Below are positions 36,672 through 45,069 of a stretch of DNA of 64,000 nucleotides, one piece after another. Each line of letters begins with the position of its first letter. The first letter of the stretch is position 1. Source of the DNA: Pseudomonas entomophila (lineage in GTDB: Bacteria; Pseudomonadota; Gammaproteobacteria; Pseudomonadales; Pseudomonadaceae); contig NZ_CP070982.1 of NCBI RefSeq assembly GCF_018417595.1, forward strand, positions 2,009,501 through 2,073,500, in the 5' to 3' direction. Made by a program: the position numbers and the translations under genes. The notes beneath the pieces are model-generated. The model was not told where the DNA came from. It was given only the letters and a program-made list of their open reading frames with translations, and did not search any database.

Positions 36672-38030
36672 CTATTCAGCATAGACTGCTTTGTGGCTTG
36701 CTGACATTTTTTCTCGTATTTCTTCATGTGTTGGTTGAATATACACCAAGCAAGAATCTGGACTTTTATGGTGCATTGCTTTCTGGATTTCAATTTGATT
36801 AAATCCGTGTTCTCGTAACCTGTACCCATAGCTGTGTCGATGCCCGTGCTCACTTGTGCCAACTATTTTTCTGTGCAGTAAGCCAATTCGCTCGACAGCA
36901 GATTTGTGCAGGCGTTGAGCATTTTTTAGCGTTTCAGGCTCTCCCTGTGAGTTTGTGAATGCATATGGGTGGTCTTGGGCCGGATTTGGGTCAACGCGCT
37001 GATGTTTTAAGTATTGGACCCATATATCCAAGAACTCTGCCGCTTTATGGGTAGGGAAGAATTGAACAGAGAAGTAGCCATCCTTGTTGTCAAGTACTGG
37101 GTTCTTCCATCCCAAATGCAGTCGTTCTGATTTCAGGTATTCAGTTCGAGGCAATAGTCCGTAGTGTACTGCCAGAAATTGCTTTCTGTTAAGATATTGC
37201 TCGTCAGGTGACTTCCCACTGGATGGATGATAAACCCTTACAATGGCATCGTTATTTTTTGTGTCTAGAATAATATCTGACAAGTAAAGGTGCAGTGCTT
37301 CAGACTTACGTAACCCTCCATAGTGCATCAGCAGCGTTAAAGCCTGGCCCTTGTAGTCAGGGATCGGCATGTCGAAGTTTTTGGCGTTTGGAACAATAAA
37401 TCCCTGCTTCAGCAAGAGATCAATTTTGTCTTCAGGAAATCTTTTTGCAGGTGCAATGTTTTCAGGATGGCGCTGTGGTCCTTGTACTTCGCGAATGGTG
37501 CTTAACGCTTCGGCGTGTTTGCCCGGATCCACAAGATGATTCAAAAAGATTCTATTTCGTTTGTGATGAAAGGCGCACCAGTTCATTCGCTGTTCCGTAG
37601 AGGTGGCTTGCCTGAAAGGATTTGCGGTTTTTATTTTGAAGTCGCTTTGGCGCGTAAGCCAATCCGTGTAGTCTGTAACTAGGAACAGGAGGTCTGAACA
37701 GTGTTCGCTAGATCTTGGTAGCCAAAAAAGGTGGGAGGGATCTTTTAGGGTTTTTGGATCTACTGTGCCTTCTACTAGCGCCCTTACAAATGATGCGAGA
37801 AGCTTTGTTGTTTGCCTGAATAAACCCTTGTTAGCATTAATGTACTCTATTAGTAGCTTGATGGCTTGCGTGGACTTCTCTTTCCAGGACGAACTCTTCT
37901 TGCTGTGATGAGCGAGGTAGCGAAGGTGTGATATTAATATTCCGCTTTCGGTCAATAATGCAGGGAGCTTTATGGTTCGGCCGGTTTGGTCGTTTTGGTA
38001 AAGTGCTTTAATTTTTATGACGTAAGCCAT
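36672..38030 (-). CDS. gmtY: GmtY-like tyrosine recombinase
   Basis: A 452-residue site-specific recombinase. Box I arginine is in LLMHYGGLRKSEALHL, box II in HGHRHSYGYRLREHGF (H-x-x-R pattern), and the nucleophile is in SCLVYIQPTHEE. The N-terminal half is a SAM-like DNA-binding region (EKSTQAIKLLIEYINANKG). It is the first gene of the gmtY-gmtZ-gmtX-greB run. The ATG at 38030 (MAYVIKIKALYQ) is the likely start; an upstream in-frame extension lacks a ribosome site. Together with GmtZ it is expected to cut and join at the terminal repeats. Confidence 0.8.
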   Translation of the reverse strand: MAYVIKIKALYQNDQTGRTIKLPALLTESGILISHLRYLAHHSKKSSSWKEKSTQAIKLLIEYINANKGLFRQTTKLLASFVRALVEGTVDPKTLKDPSHLFWLPRSSEHCSDLLFLVTDYTDWLTRQSDFKIKTANPFRQATSTEQRMNWCAFHHKRNRIFLNHLVDPGKHAEALSTIREVQGPQRHPENIAPAKRFPEDKIDLLLKQGFIVPNAKNFDMPIPDYKGQALTLLMHYGGLRKSEALHLYLSDIILDTKNNDAIVRVYHPSSGKSPDEQYLNRKQFLAVHYGLLPRTEYLKSERLHLGWKNPVLDNKDGYFSVQFFPTHKAAEFLDIWVQYLKHQRVDPNPAQDHPYAFTNSQGEPETLKNAQRLHKSAVERIGLLHRKIVGTSEHGHRHSYGYRLREHGFNQIEIQKAMHHKSPDSCLVYIQPTHEEIREKMSASHKAVYAE

Positions 38031-38198
38031 TGCAAATACCTGGCAACTATCGTTTGGGTGATGTGCAGGTTCGCTTCGCGGTTTTCTGAAACCCATTGAG
38101 AGCGAGTGTGCACACAGCAGTACTCATAGTCTAGTATAAGTCGTGGTATACGCAATTGAATCGGTTTGTTGGTTCTATAGGTTCGCTCTCGTCTATTT

Positions 38199-39587
38199 TT
38201 ATAATATCTCTAATAGCTCTGATCGAAACTGTGACGATACGCCCAATTCGTATGTCGTGGGCGAGAGCAAGCGTGGAACAGTTACAAGGTAATCCACCTT
38301 GGACGGCAGATCATTATCGGATTTGAAAGTCGACCAATTATCGATGTTATTGTTTTCCCAGCCTATTAAAGCTTTTTGCTCCTCAAATCGGGGTGCTGTC
38401 TTCCTGCTAACAACAGCTAAGTCTTGAGGCAGATCCTCGGAGATGCGGCGCGAGTAATCTATAAGTGAAGGTTCAGCTATCACAAACAACCATGCTTGAT
38501 CATCATTGATCCCCGTTCGCCTAAGAATTCTACCTAGGACCTGGCGGTAATGCAGTTCAGTCCGAATGCGACTAAGATAACAGCATACTTGCAACCGTGG
38601 AATGTCAGTGCCTTCGCTAATCATGCCGACCGCAATAATCCAGCAGCCAATACCGGATCTGAACTCGTTAATGTTATCTTGCGCGCTACCAGTTTTTGTC
38701 GTAGCTACGCGGCAGTTTTCGCCACGGCTTAGGAGCTTGCTCTCGATTAACTTCGCGTGATTAGTGTCTGTTGCAACGATAAGCCCAGCAGCAGATGGGA
38801 TTCTTTTCCTCAGTTGGGCTAACTTTCTACAGCCTAGATCGAGCATGTGATCTATTATATCTTCATTCCAGAGGATGTCTTCGAAGCAAAGGGGTGAGCT
38901 GTCAAGCAAATGAGCAAAATTATCAAAATTAGATACTTGTCGATTTTGTTGTTTTTTTTGGATCAACTGCAGATTATGATTGTCAATCAAGGTTATTCTG
39001 GGGGATCTGCAAACACTGTCGACAATGGCTTGCTGAAGTCCATAGCGATAATTGCAGGTCAACGTTCTTGTCGGCGCTGAATACCGCCCTAGTGCAATAG
39101 CCTTATCATCTGTTCTCCAGGGCGTGCCTGAAAGTGACAAAGTGAATGTCGCTTGATTTTGTATTTTGGATATGATCGTCGATCCCCAGGTGTTGCTGGT
39201 TTTAAGATCATAACCTGCACAGTGATGAATTTCGTCAAATATAGCAAGAACCCGATACTGTTGGAATAGTTCCCAAAACTCTTCACCTTTCGCATCCATG
39301 CCTTGGTAAGTACAAGCATCACCAATTGCTCCAACATATCCATCCATTCGACGCCCAAGTATTTTTGAGAGCGTATTCCGGAAGCCATCGACTACTTGGC
39401 AGGAAGGTGCGAAGCACAGCACGAGATCGATAGCGTTTTTGTTGAGCAGCTCTTTTGCCAACTCACCAGCCATTCTCGTCTTGCCTGCTCCTGGCGTTGC
39501 TTGGCAAAAGAAATGTTTATTTACCAGGAAGTGCCTTAGTGCTCTTTCGATACATAATTTCTGCCACTCTCTTAGAATGCTGCTCAT
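38199..39587 (-). CDS. SF2 DEAD/DEAH-type helicase, candidate defence protein
   Basis: A 462-residue superfamily 2 helicase of the Res/UvrB-like group. Walker A is ATPGAGKT at residues 30-37, motif II AIFDEIHH at about 114-121, motif III SLSGTPWR, and motif VI QVLGRILRR. No nuclease or methylase domain is attached. It overlaps the upstream 189-residue gene by 4 nt, so translation is coupled. The pair, with a divergent XRE regulator, has the layout of a small regulated anti-phage unit. I do not recognise a named system. Confidence 0.85.
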   Translation of the reverse strand: MSSILREWQKLCIERALRHFLVNKHFFCQATPGAGKTRMAGELAKELLNKNAIDLVLCFAPSCQVVDGFRNTLSKILGRRMDGYVGAIGDACTYQGMDAKGEEFWELFQQYRVLAIFDEIHHCAGYDLKTSNTWGSTIISKIQNQATFTLSLSGTPWRTDDKAIALGRYSAPTRTLTCNYRYGLQQAIVDSVCRSPRITLIDNHNLQLIQKKQQNRQVSNFDNFAHLLDSSPLCFEDILWNEDIIDHMLDLGCRKLAQLRKRIPSAAGLIVATDTNHAKLIESKLLSRGENCRVATTKTGSAQDNINEFRSGIGCWIIAVGMISEGTDIPRLQVCCYLSRIRTELHYRQVLGRILRRTGINDDQAWLFVIAEPSLIDYSRRISEDLPQDLAVVSRKTAPRFEEQKALIGWENNNIDNWSTFKSDNDLPSKVDYLVTVPRLLSPTTYELGVSSQFRSELLEIL

Positions 39588-40153
39588 TCAATTCCTAGTA
39601 TTTTCAGGGTTTTTTCAACCGCTTTAAGATGACCTAGCAGGCGGGAGCTACGATCTCTCGCTTCCACATAATCGTTTTCCAGCTTCGAGTGAAGGTGTGG
39701 CAGGTCATCCAACAGTTGCTTGTATCTTTCCGCTTCGCCCATTGAGGTGAGGAAGTCCAAACGAGTTTCTTTGACCATTGCCTGGAGTCGTCGAGCTGTG
39801 TGCTCGTTGGTCGACACACCTTTTTCGGTGTCGATCGCAGGTACTGCAGTGCGAGGGGCGACGGATTGATACCCCTCGTCAATCAAGCGGAGGGTGATTG
39901 ACGCCGGCAGATTCTGGAGGTGATAGAGCTGGTCGCGGCCGCGCTTTTCTGGGTCTCGTACTACCCATTCGATCCTTTCGAGGCGGAGGATCTGCCTGAA
40001 AATATAGCGCCGGAGATCAGAGGTATGCTCGCGAGCTACGCCAAATGACTGGGCATAGGCGTCTCGAAGGCCGCGACAGGTGAAGCTGTCTAGCTCGCCG
40101 CTTTGCAAGAGCTCGTAGACGTGCCTGTCGAGAGCGAATGAAGCCGGTTTCAT
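39584..40153 (-). CDS. Unknown partner of the helicase
   Basis: A 189-residue protein. The first 90 residues look like a winged helix (LQSGELDSFTCRGLRDAYAQ; IFRQILRLERIEWVVRDPEK), and the last 90 are charged and probably coiled coil (ARRLQAMVKETRLDFL; LHSKLENDYVEARDRSS). No catalytic motif. It is translationally coupled to the helicase and starts 33 bp from the 14-bp palindrome. I infer a DNA-binding or sensor subunit for the helicase, with no family support. Confidence 0.7.
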   Translation of the reverse strand: MKPASFALDRHVYELLQSGELDSFTCRGLRDAYAQSFGVAREHTSDLRRYIFRQILRLERIEWVVRDPEKRGRDQLYHLQNLPASITLRLIDEGYQSVAPRTAVPAIDTEKGVSTNEHTARRLQAMVKETRLDFLTSMGEAERYKQLLDDLPHLHSKLENDYVEARDRSSRLLGHLKAVEKTLKILGIE

Positions 40154-40186
40154 ACAGGCACCTAGCTAGCAGAAATACATCAAATG

Positions 40187-40200
40187 CGGATTATAATCCG
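40187..40200. promoter_or_regulatory. Perfect 14-bp palindrome, candidate XRE operator
   Basis: CGGATTATAATCCG is a perfect palindrome in the 102-bp gap between the helicase operon and the divergent XRE gene. Its TATAAT core could also serve as a -10 box, so binding would block transcription directly. Confidence 0.6.
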
Positions 40201-40255
40201 TCGCCGATCAACTCGCAAACGCTGATAGTCCCGCCTTATGTACACCGAGGCGGAT

Positions 40256-40477
40256 ATGCAAAAGTTGGCGAGGGCTCTAGGACGCAAAGTCCGAGAGCAG
40301 AGAATGATGGTCGGCATTTCGCAAGACGCTTTAGCTTTCGCGTGCCAGATGGATCGGAGCTACATAGGGCGGATAGAGAGAGGGGAAGTGAATCTGACTA
40401 TTGAGAAGCTCTACAGAATTGCGACTGAGCTGAAATGCACCCCGCAATCGCTTCTGCCCACAGGCCTATGCGACTAG
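40256..40477 (+). CDS. XRE-family regulator (controller-protein type)
   Basis: A 73-residue HTH protein (VREQRMMVGISQDALAFACQ; RSYIGRIERGEVNLTIEKLY; ATELKCTPQSLL), all HTH and little else. Its size and DRSYIGRIERGE pattern resemble controller proteins of restriction-modification systems. The ATG at 40256 has GAGG 5 nt upstream; the ATG at 40238 has none. It is divergent from the helicase operon, over the palindrome. I infer it sets the level of the helicase pair. Confidence 0.8.
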   Translation: MQKLARALGRKVREQRMMVGISQDALAFACQMDRSYIGRIERGEVNLTIEKLYRIATELKCTPQSLLPTGLCD

Positions 40478-40653
40478 GTTGCATTCGGGTTGGGTGGAGT
40501 CGAGCGGCTGACGTCTTCCTCCATCTGCATGCCTCCTTGCCCGTTGAGAAACACCGTCAAGGTGACGCTCGCTCCAAGCTTCTGGCTCCGGTCCTATCTG
40601 AGTTAACATGCTGCTTCTAGGGCTTTTTAATCTGGCCTTGAGGAGCTTTGGCA

Positions 40654-40920
40654 ATGATAACGACTCGACTCATCGGCCCTCGCGAGGATGCTCAATTCGG
40701 ATGTTGGGGCGTAGGTCAGCGCTATTACGAATGGCGAAAAGCATGGATCTTGTCCGAGGCTCAACGAGTGCTTGGACGGCGAACGCTTGCGACGCGCTGG
40801 ATGTGTGAAGAATCGTTGGGCCTTGGCCGGATTTCACCTTGTACGTTGCTTGTTAGTCCTTCCGGATTTGAGCAAGTACAAGATTTTTTACTGCGAATCG
40901 AATACGGCGTTTACTGCTAA
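40654..40920 (+). CDS. Short MbcA/ParS-like protein (DUF2384 C-terminal domain)
   Basis: An 88-residue protein. The C-terminal half has the pattern of the toxin-binding domain of Xre/MbcA/ParS antitoxins: LGLGRISPCTLL, then GFEQVQDFLLRIEYGVY as the terminal helix and signature. The N-terminal HTH usual for the family is missing or degenerate. No RES-type toxin gene follows. GGAGC precedes the ATG at 40654. It may be a solo antitoxin or a decoy; family assignment is from the motif only. Confidence 0.6.
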   Translation: MITTRLIGPREDAQFGCWGVGQRYYEWRKAWILSEAQRVLGRRTLATRWMCEESLGLGRISPCTLLVSPSGFEQVQDFLLRIEYGVYC

Positions 40921-41029
40921 GTTTTTGTACTATTTGGATAGCTTAGGTTGACAGGATTCAGCGATAATTTCGCTTGATATTGAATGGAATTCAATCGACT
41001 TTCACCCTAGAGCGGAAGCCTAAAAAGTA

Positions 41030-41326
41030 TCAATTTTGACTGTATCGATATTCGTCGGGCGAGAATCGTCCATTAGGGCCGAATAGCAGATGAGTCGTAA
41101 GTTGCTCCAAATACGTTATGGCTTCCGCCCGAACACAGCGTTCGTAGTAGTGGCGCTTGGCAAGCGGGATTATCGCTCGATTCTTTAGGCACAGCTTCAC
41201 AAGTTCCGACAGCAAATAGCCTCGTACGTCATACCGCGCATCAACTGCCCTGATCAATGTCGAGTAGCAATCGCGGAAGAGAGGTCGTTGGATGTTGGGG
41301 CTTGGGAGTGCATATTCACTTCTCAT
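41030..41326 (-). CDS. Small hypothetical protein
   Basis: A 98-residue protein with a helical, basic middle (YLLSELVKLCLKNRAIIPLAKRHYYERC) and no known motif. AAGGA 7 nt before the ATG at 41326 supports this start over an upstream in-frame codon. It faces the short MbcA/ParS-like gene. I do not recognise it. Confidence 0.5.
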   Translation of the reverse strand: MRSEYALPSPNIQRPLFRDCYSTLIRAVDARYDVRGYLLSELVKLCLKNRAIIPLAKRHYYERCVRAEAITYLEQLTTHLLFGPNGRFSPDEYRYSQN

Positions 41327-41477
41327 CTTATATTCCTTGAGGCGCCATTCGGCTGTTGCGTAGGGCTGCAGGCGTCGAACGTCTCGTACGCATATGGCGG
41401 AGCGCATTCAAAAATCCGTTGGCCAGGGGCACCAGGTCTAGAATCGCCCTAAGTCCTTGCGCAGGATCTGGATACGA

Positions 41478-42140
41478 TTATCTGCTGACACGATTCCGCC
41501 GAGGTTTTACCTTCGCTGCGGCCAGCACCTTGTCTTGTGCAGACGCTAGCAGTGCTTTCGGTGCGACACCGCCAAGATAGGGATTTTCGGACTGGAACCA
41601 TGCTGCGATTGACCAGTCATCCATCCGAGCAGATAGCACCGACAACACATCGCAAAGCCCGTGAATCGGTTGGTATCCATTGCTACCGTCTAAGCCATAT
41701 GTAGGGAAAAAATCAACCTTGCCCGGTCGCAGAGAAAAGATCTTCCCATTAGCCAGCAACTCATCAGGGTCTATCTCGACGCCAGGGTTGGAAGACAAGG
41801 CCAGATGAATCCACTGCTTGGCTGATATCAAATCTCCGCTTTGGAAAAGCCTAGAGCGGATTATGCCTGCAGAAACGCCTTCCGCCAAAATCGAATGGGG
41901 TACCGATTCTGCGGGGAGGAAGCAGTCGATAATGAGGTCTAGCGCTTTTTGGGGATACTCGCTCAGCCTCCACTCGAATAGGTCGTTGTACATCTGCAGC
42001 CCGCCGAGGTACGCGTCGATCGTCCTGTCTGAATTGGCCTCAATCGACAAGGTGGCAATCAAGCCCATCTTGTTTTCAGGCATGTCCGATCCAGCGGCAG
42101 GCTCGTACCTAGTTTGGATGCGCGCAAAGGGAGTACTCAT
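41478..42140 (-). CDS. Hypothetical protein with MbcA/ParS-like C-terminus
   Basis: A 220-residue protein. Residues about 170-205 read WSIAAWFQSENPYLGGVAPKALL, close to the W-F--PN--LGG--P--LL signature of the MbcA/ParS/Xre toxin-binding domain. The first 160 residues match no family I recognise and contain an acidic region (SSNPGVEIDPDEL). GGAGG 5 nt before the ATG at 42140 sets the start. There is no neighbouring RES toxin gene, so its partner is unknown. Confidence 0.6.
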   Translation of the reverse strand: MSTPFARIQTRYEPAAGSDMPENKMGLIATLSIEANSDRTIDAYLGGLQMYNDLFEWRLSEYPQKALDLIIDCFLPAESVPHSILAEGVSAGIIRSRLFQSGDLISAKQWIHLALSSNPGVEIDPDELLANGKIFSLRPGKVDFFPTYGLDGSNGYQPIHGLCDVLSVLSARMDDWSIAAWFQSENPYLGGVAPKALLASAQDKVLAAAKVKPRRNRVSR

Positions 42141-42429
42141 AAGCACCTCCAGCTAAGGGGCTAAAGATCGCTGCATCAGAGGGCTGAAATCCACCGGGGA
42201 TTCTCGCAGCGCAGATAGCAGTATGCGGCACTCAGCTTTCGAAGCTTGTTTTTCCGATCAATCGCGACTGCTTGGCTCGGTTGCGGTGGCGCAATGCCTC
42301 TATCGGCAGGTGAAGGTCTCACGAGCCCTCCCTGCGACGTTATCTAAGGTTTCGCTGGCTCGAATACGACAGCTGCTCTGTCAGGTGGACACTGTGGTCA
42401 AGATAACGATGTAACCCAAATGCTAGTAC

Positions 42430-42660
42430 TCAAGCTTGAGCCGGATCACTCAGGTCCGCTCCATCTCCACTGGCCCATACCAGCCCTTGGCGGGCATGGT
42501 GACGCAGACGGTAAGTGACCGGCGGTGGCTGCTCGCTGACTCGTTTGCTATCCCACACCGTCACAGAAACAAAAGAGTCTTTCGGCCAAGCGCGCCAGTC
42601 GCCTTGGTCGGGACCATCGATCACTAGTAGGGGCTTGCTTAAATCGCGAGTGGTACTCAA
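42430..42660 (-). CDS. Small hypothetical protein
   Basis: A 76-residue protein (LVIDGPDQGDWRAWPKDSFV; RLRHHARQGLVWASGDGADL) without a recognised domain. The start is TTG at 42660 because GGAGG lies 6 nt upstream; earlier in-frame codons have no ribosome site. It follows the 185-residue gene on the same strand. A gap of about 290 bp separates it from the previous gene (41478-42140); I see no convincing gene there. Confidence 0.5.
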   Translation of the reverse strand: MSTTRDLSKPLLVIDGPDQGDWRAWPKDSFVSVTVWDSKRVSEQPPPVTYRLRHHARQGLVWASGDGADLSDPAQA

Positions 42661-42708
42661 GTTGTTCCTCCTGCCCTGGTGCATCACCATGGGGGCATCA
42701 AATGATGC

Positions 42709-43266
42709 TCAATGACGTGGAAAAAGCGTTCTTCCCAGCTTGGCTGCAGCCCCGACACCGTTCTGGGCCTCATTAAGAATGTCACGAGAGAAGTAGTCTG
42801 CGAGCCGTGCGCGGCTCTCTATCTCCTGCCGGATATCTTCTGGATCAATGTTTGGAAGATCCACACGATAGGCCGCGTGATGAACCAATGCGGCAGCCTG
42901 GAAAAGCGCGTCGGAAAGTCGGTATCGATCAAGTCCCAGTGCTGCGCATGCTTCGAGGATGGTCACCGCATCGCTTTCGGTTCCGCCAGTGATACGCTGG
43001 TCTGGCAAGGTGGAGTGTCTACGAAGATGCTCCACGTACTGACGTAGCGAAGGAATCGAGAGACCTATGGAGTAATGCTTAATGTACCAAGGACCGATAA
43101 TGTCGATTTCGTCCAGAGTGATGGCCATTTCCTGGAAGTACCCGGCCCATGCTTCTTGCATGTCCTCATCTATGCGCTCCTGACCAAGGCTGGCTAGATG
43201 TTCGTTGAGGCGTTTGACTAAGCGGAAATAGTCGAGTCGTACAGGCGGGTCGCGATGCTCATCCAT
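42709..43266 (-). CDS. Hypothetical helical protein
   Basis: A 185-residue protein, mainly helical and acidic (LVKRLNEHLASLGQERIDED; SLRQYVEHLRRHSTLPDQRI; LFQAAALVHHAAYRVDLPN). No membrane segment, signal peptide or catalytic motif. GGAGC 6 nt before the ATG at 43266 (MDEHRDPPV) sets the start. It precedes the 76-residue gene, so the two may form a small operon. I do not recognise it. Confidence 0.55.
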   Translation of the reverse strand: MDEHRDPPVRLDYFRLVKRLNEHLASLGQERIDEDMQEAWAGYFQEMAITLDEIDIIGPWYIKHYSIGLSIPSLRQYVEHLRRHSTLPDQRITGGTESDAVTILEACAALGLDRYRLSDALFQAAALVHHAAYRVDLPNIDPEDIRQEIESRARLADYFSRDILNEAQNGVGAAAKLGRTLFPRH

Positions 43267-43457
43267 AATCAGCTCCAAGGTTGAAGTCGCCGATGAGTTT
43301 CCGCCGGTACGGTGATGGTGGTCAAGATCGCCATCAGGTGAGGCCTCCAGCACAGGCTGGCTGAGCGGCTAAAAGTCCGACCCTTCTCGCTTTCACACCT
43401 ACAATCTGTCAACTGTATGCGCTCAACCGATACCACTAAGCAAGGCGGTGTATTTCT

Positions 43458-43862
43458 ATGGATTTGATGGCACTGATTCAGCAGGCGCTTGAAGCGTCAG
43501 GGAAGCTGCGAGACCTCTCGAAAAAGCTCGAAGATGCGGACTTCAAAATGATACTGGCGGATCTTCACAGCGCCTTGGCTGATGCGAAGCTTGAGTCTGG
43601 GGAATTGAAGATGAAATTAGCATTGGCGCAAGAGGAGATAGTCAGGCTCAAGCAGGTGATTGAGCAGCGAGACAAAGGTAAGCCCACCTACAATTCTGAG
43701 GGGGTTTATACCTTTGAAGGCGAAGTCGGTCGCTTCTGCACTGCTTGCTGGGACAGCGATGAGCGCAAGATGCGCTTGACCGACCTAGCCAGCGAATTTC
43801 GATTTGTCGGTCAGTGGGAATGCCCCAAATGCCATGCAGGATATGGCGCAAAGGACGCATGA
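43458..43862 (+). CDS. Coiled-coil protein with C-terminal zinc ribbon
   Basis: A 134-residue protein. Residues about 10-75 are a long coiled coil (LSKKLEDADFKMILADLHSA; ESGELKMKLALAQEEIVRLK). The last 45 residues carry two cysteine pairs (FCTACWDSDE and WECPKCHAGYG) spaced like a rubredoxin-type zinc ribbon. I recall similar coiled-coil/zinc-ribbon proteins in proteobacterial accessory regions, with no known role. The ATG at 43458 follows a weak GGCGG. Confidence 0.65.
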   Translation: MDLMALIQQALEASGKLRDLSKKLEDADFKMILADLHSALADAKLESGELKMKLALAQEEIVRLKQVIEQRDKGKPTYNSEGVYTFEGEVGRFCTACWDSDERKMRLTDLASEFRFVGQWECPKCHAGYGAKDA

Positions 43863-44027
43863 GGGCGCTGATCGGGCCAATGGTTCATCCGTTCGTTCAT
43901 CCGTTGTTTTGGCAAAGCTGTGCGTAATGAGCTAACGAGCGTCGAGGTCGACAGTCTTTGCGAGGACCTGTAGGTGCTGGATATCTGAGCGAGGTTGCCA
44001 AGCGCTTTTCTGATTCTTCTGTGTTGG

Positions 44028-44933
44028 CTATTGGCTCTGCATCCATTCTGTGGGATCGACCAGGTGCCATGATTGTGCTTCACGATCAAAGTCCGTCCAT
44101 ATCTCCTGCAGCTTGGCGCGGTCACCTTGAAAAAGAGGGCTGTCCAAATGAGCGAACTGATCGAACTCGGCGATGGGTAAAACAGTGCCAGCGCCGCTGT
44201 AGCAGAACCAGGAGCCCACCACCTGAGCAATTTCTGCAATTTCACGCAAAGCTTGCTTGGCATCTGCAAGGCCCCACCGCTCTAACATGCGCCCTTGCCG
44301 ACTAGCCTCAGTTGCAGCGTGTGCGATGTCCACGTTCACATGTTCAATGACGGAAGATAGTCGACCTAGGCGGGACTCCAACATGTCGAATACCTCGATC
44401 CGTATCAGATCATCCGGTCTGGATGCACCTGCGCTCACCCCGCTTAGCCAGTCAAATTCCTCGTGCCGCTTAACCGCGAGCTCATAGTGGTATTTCGTGG
44501 GCACCCAGTACGATCGCTTTCCCTGCTGGAGTTGCTCAGTGGCAAATTTGTCATAAGCGGCGTGTGTGCTGCGGTAATTGTAATTCAGTTCAGCGATATC
44601 CCTGACGTATACCAGGCGCGTGAGCTTTCCACGCGAGGCGCGGATGTCGGCGATTAAGCTACCTAATGAGCACACGCTCCTCGGGCCGCGAATAGGTTCG
44701 ACCTCTACGAGTCTGCGGATACCCTGCATGGTTCCTGCCCAGAATCCGCTAGCTAGCATGTCCATGATCAAAACGTTCAGCTGTTTTTCGCCGCAGACCG
44801 TGGGAGCTTGGCGTACCATTTCTACGACACATGAATACGCCGCGATGTCCCACGCCATTTGATTCAACGCCTTAGTGATGGCGTTCTCTTCGGCCTCAAA
44901 AACCCGCTTCCATTCCGCGATCCGATCTAGCAT
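44028..44933 (-). CDS. HEPN/AbiU2-like protein, candidate abortive-infection gene
   Basis: A 301-residue helical protein. The segment LSGVSAGASRPDDLIRIEVF, the following helix and HVNVDIAHAATEASRQ match the AbiU2-type HEPN family, in which the helix ending in AHAA is conserved. The N-terminal part (MAWDIAAYSCVVEMVRQ; DMLASGFWAGTMQGIRRLVE) also fits. No membrane segment is seen. AAGGAG at 6 nt from the ATG at 44933 sets the start. Divergent from the Abi-C gene 136 bp away. Confidence 0.65.
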   Translation of the reverse strand: MLDRIAEWKRVFEAEENAITKALNQMAWDIAAYSCVVEMVRQAPTVCGEKQLNVLIMDMLASGFWAGTMQGIRRLVEVEPIRGPRSVCSLGSLIADIRASRGKLTRLVYVRDIAELNYNYRSTHAAYDKFATEQLQQGKRSYWVPTKYHYELAVKRHEEFDWLSGVSAGASRPDDLIRIEVFDMLESRLGRLSSVIEHVNVDIAHAATEASRQGRMLERWGLADAKQALREIAEIAQVVGSWFCYSGAGTVLPIAEFDQFAHLDSPLFQGDRAKLQEIWTDFDREAQSWHLVDPTEWMQSQ

Positions 44934-45069
44934 CGATGACTCCTTGGTTTTCATTTTGTAAGCCACCCGTATCGTGCTGGATCGCGACAGCAGCGGTCCA
45001 AGCACTGCGATGGCAATCGGACATCATTCCTGTCTATGATGTTCCTTTGAACGGAGGCAGGGTACAGCG

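Noticed and set aside
42223..42414. Possible 63-codon gene on the plus strand
   Set aside because: No ribosome site, no recognisable composition, and it lies in the gap between minus-strand genes.
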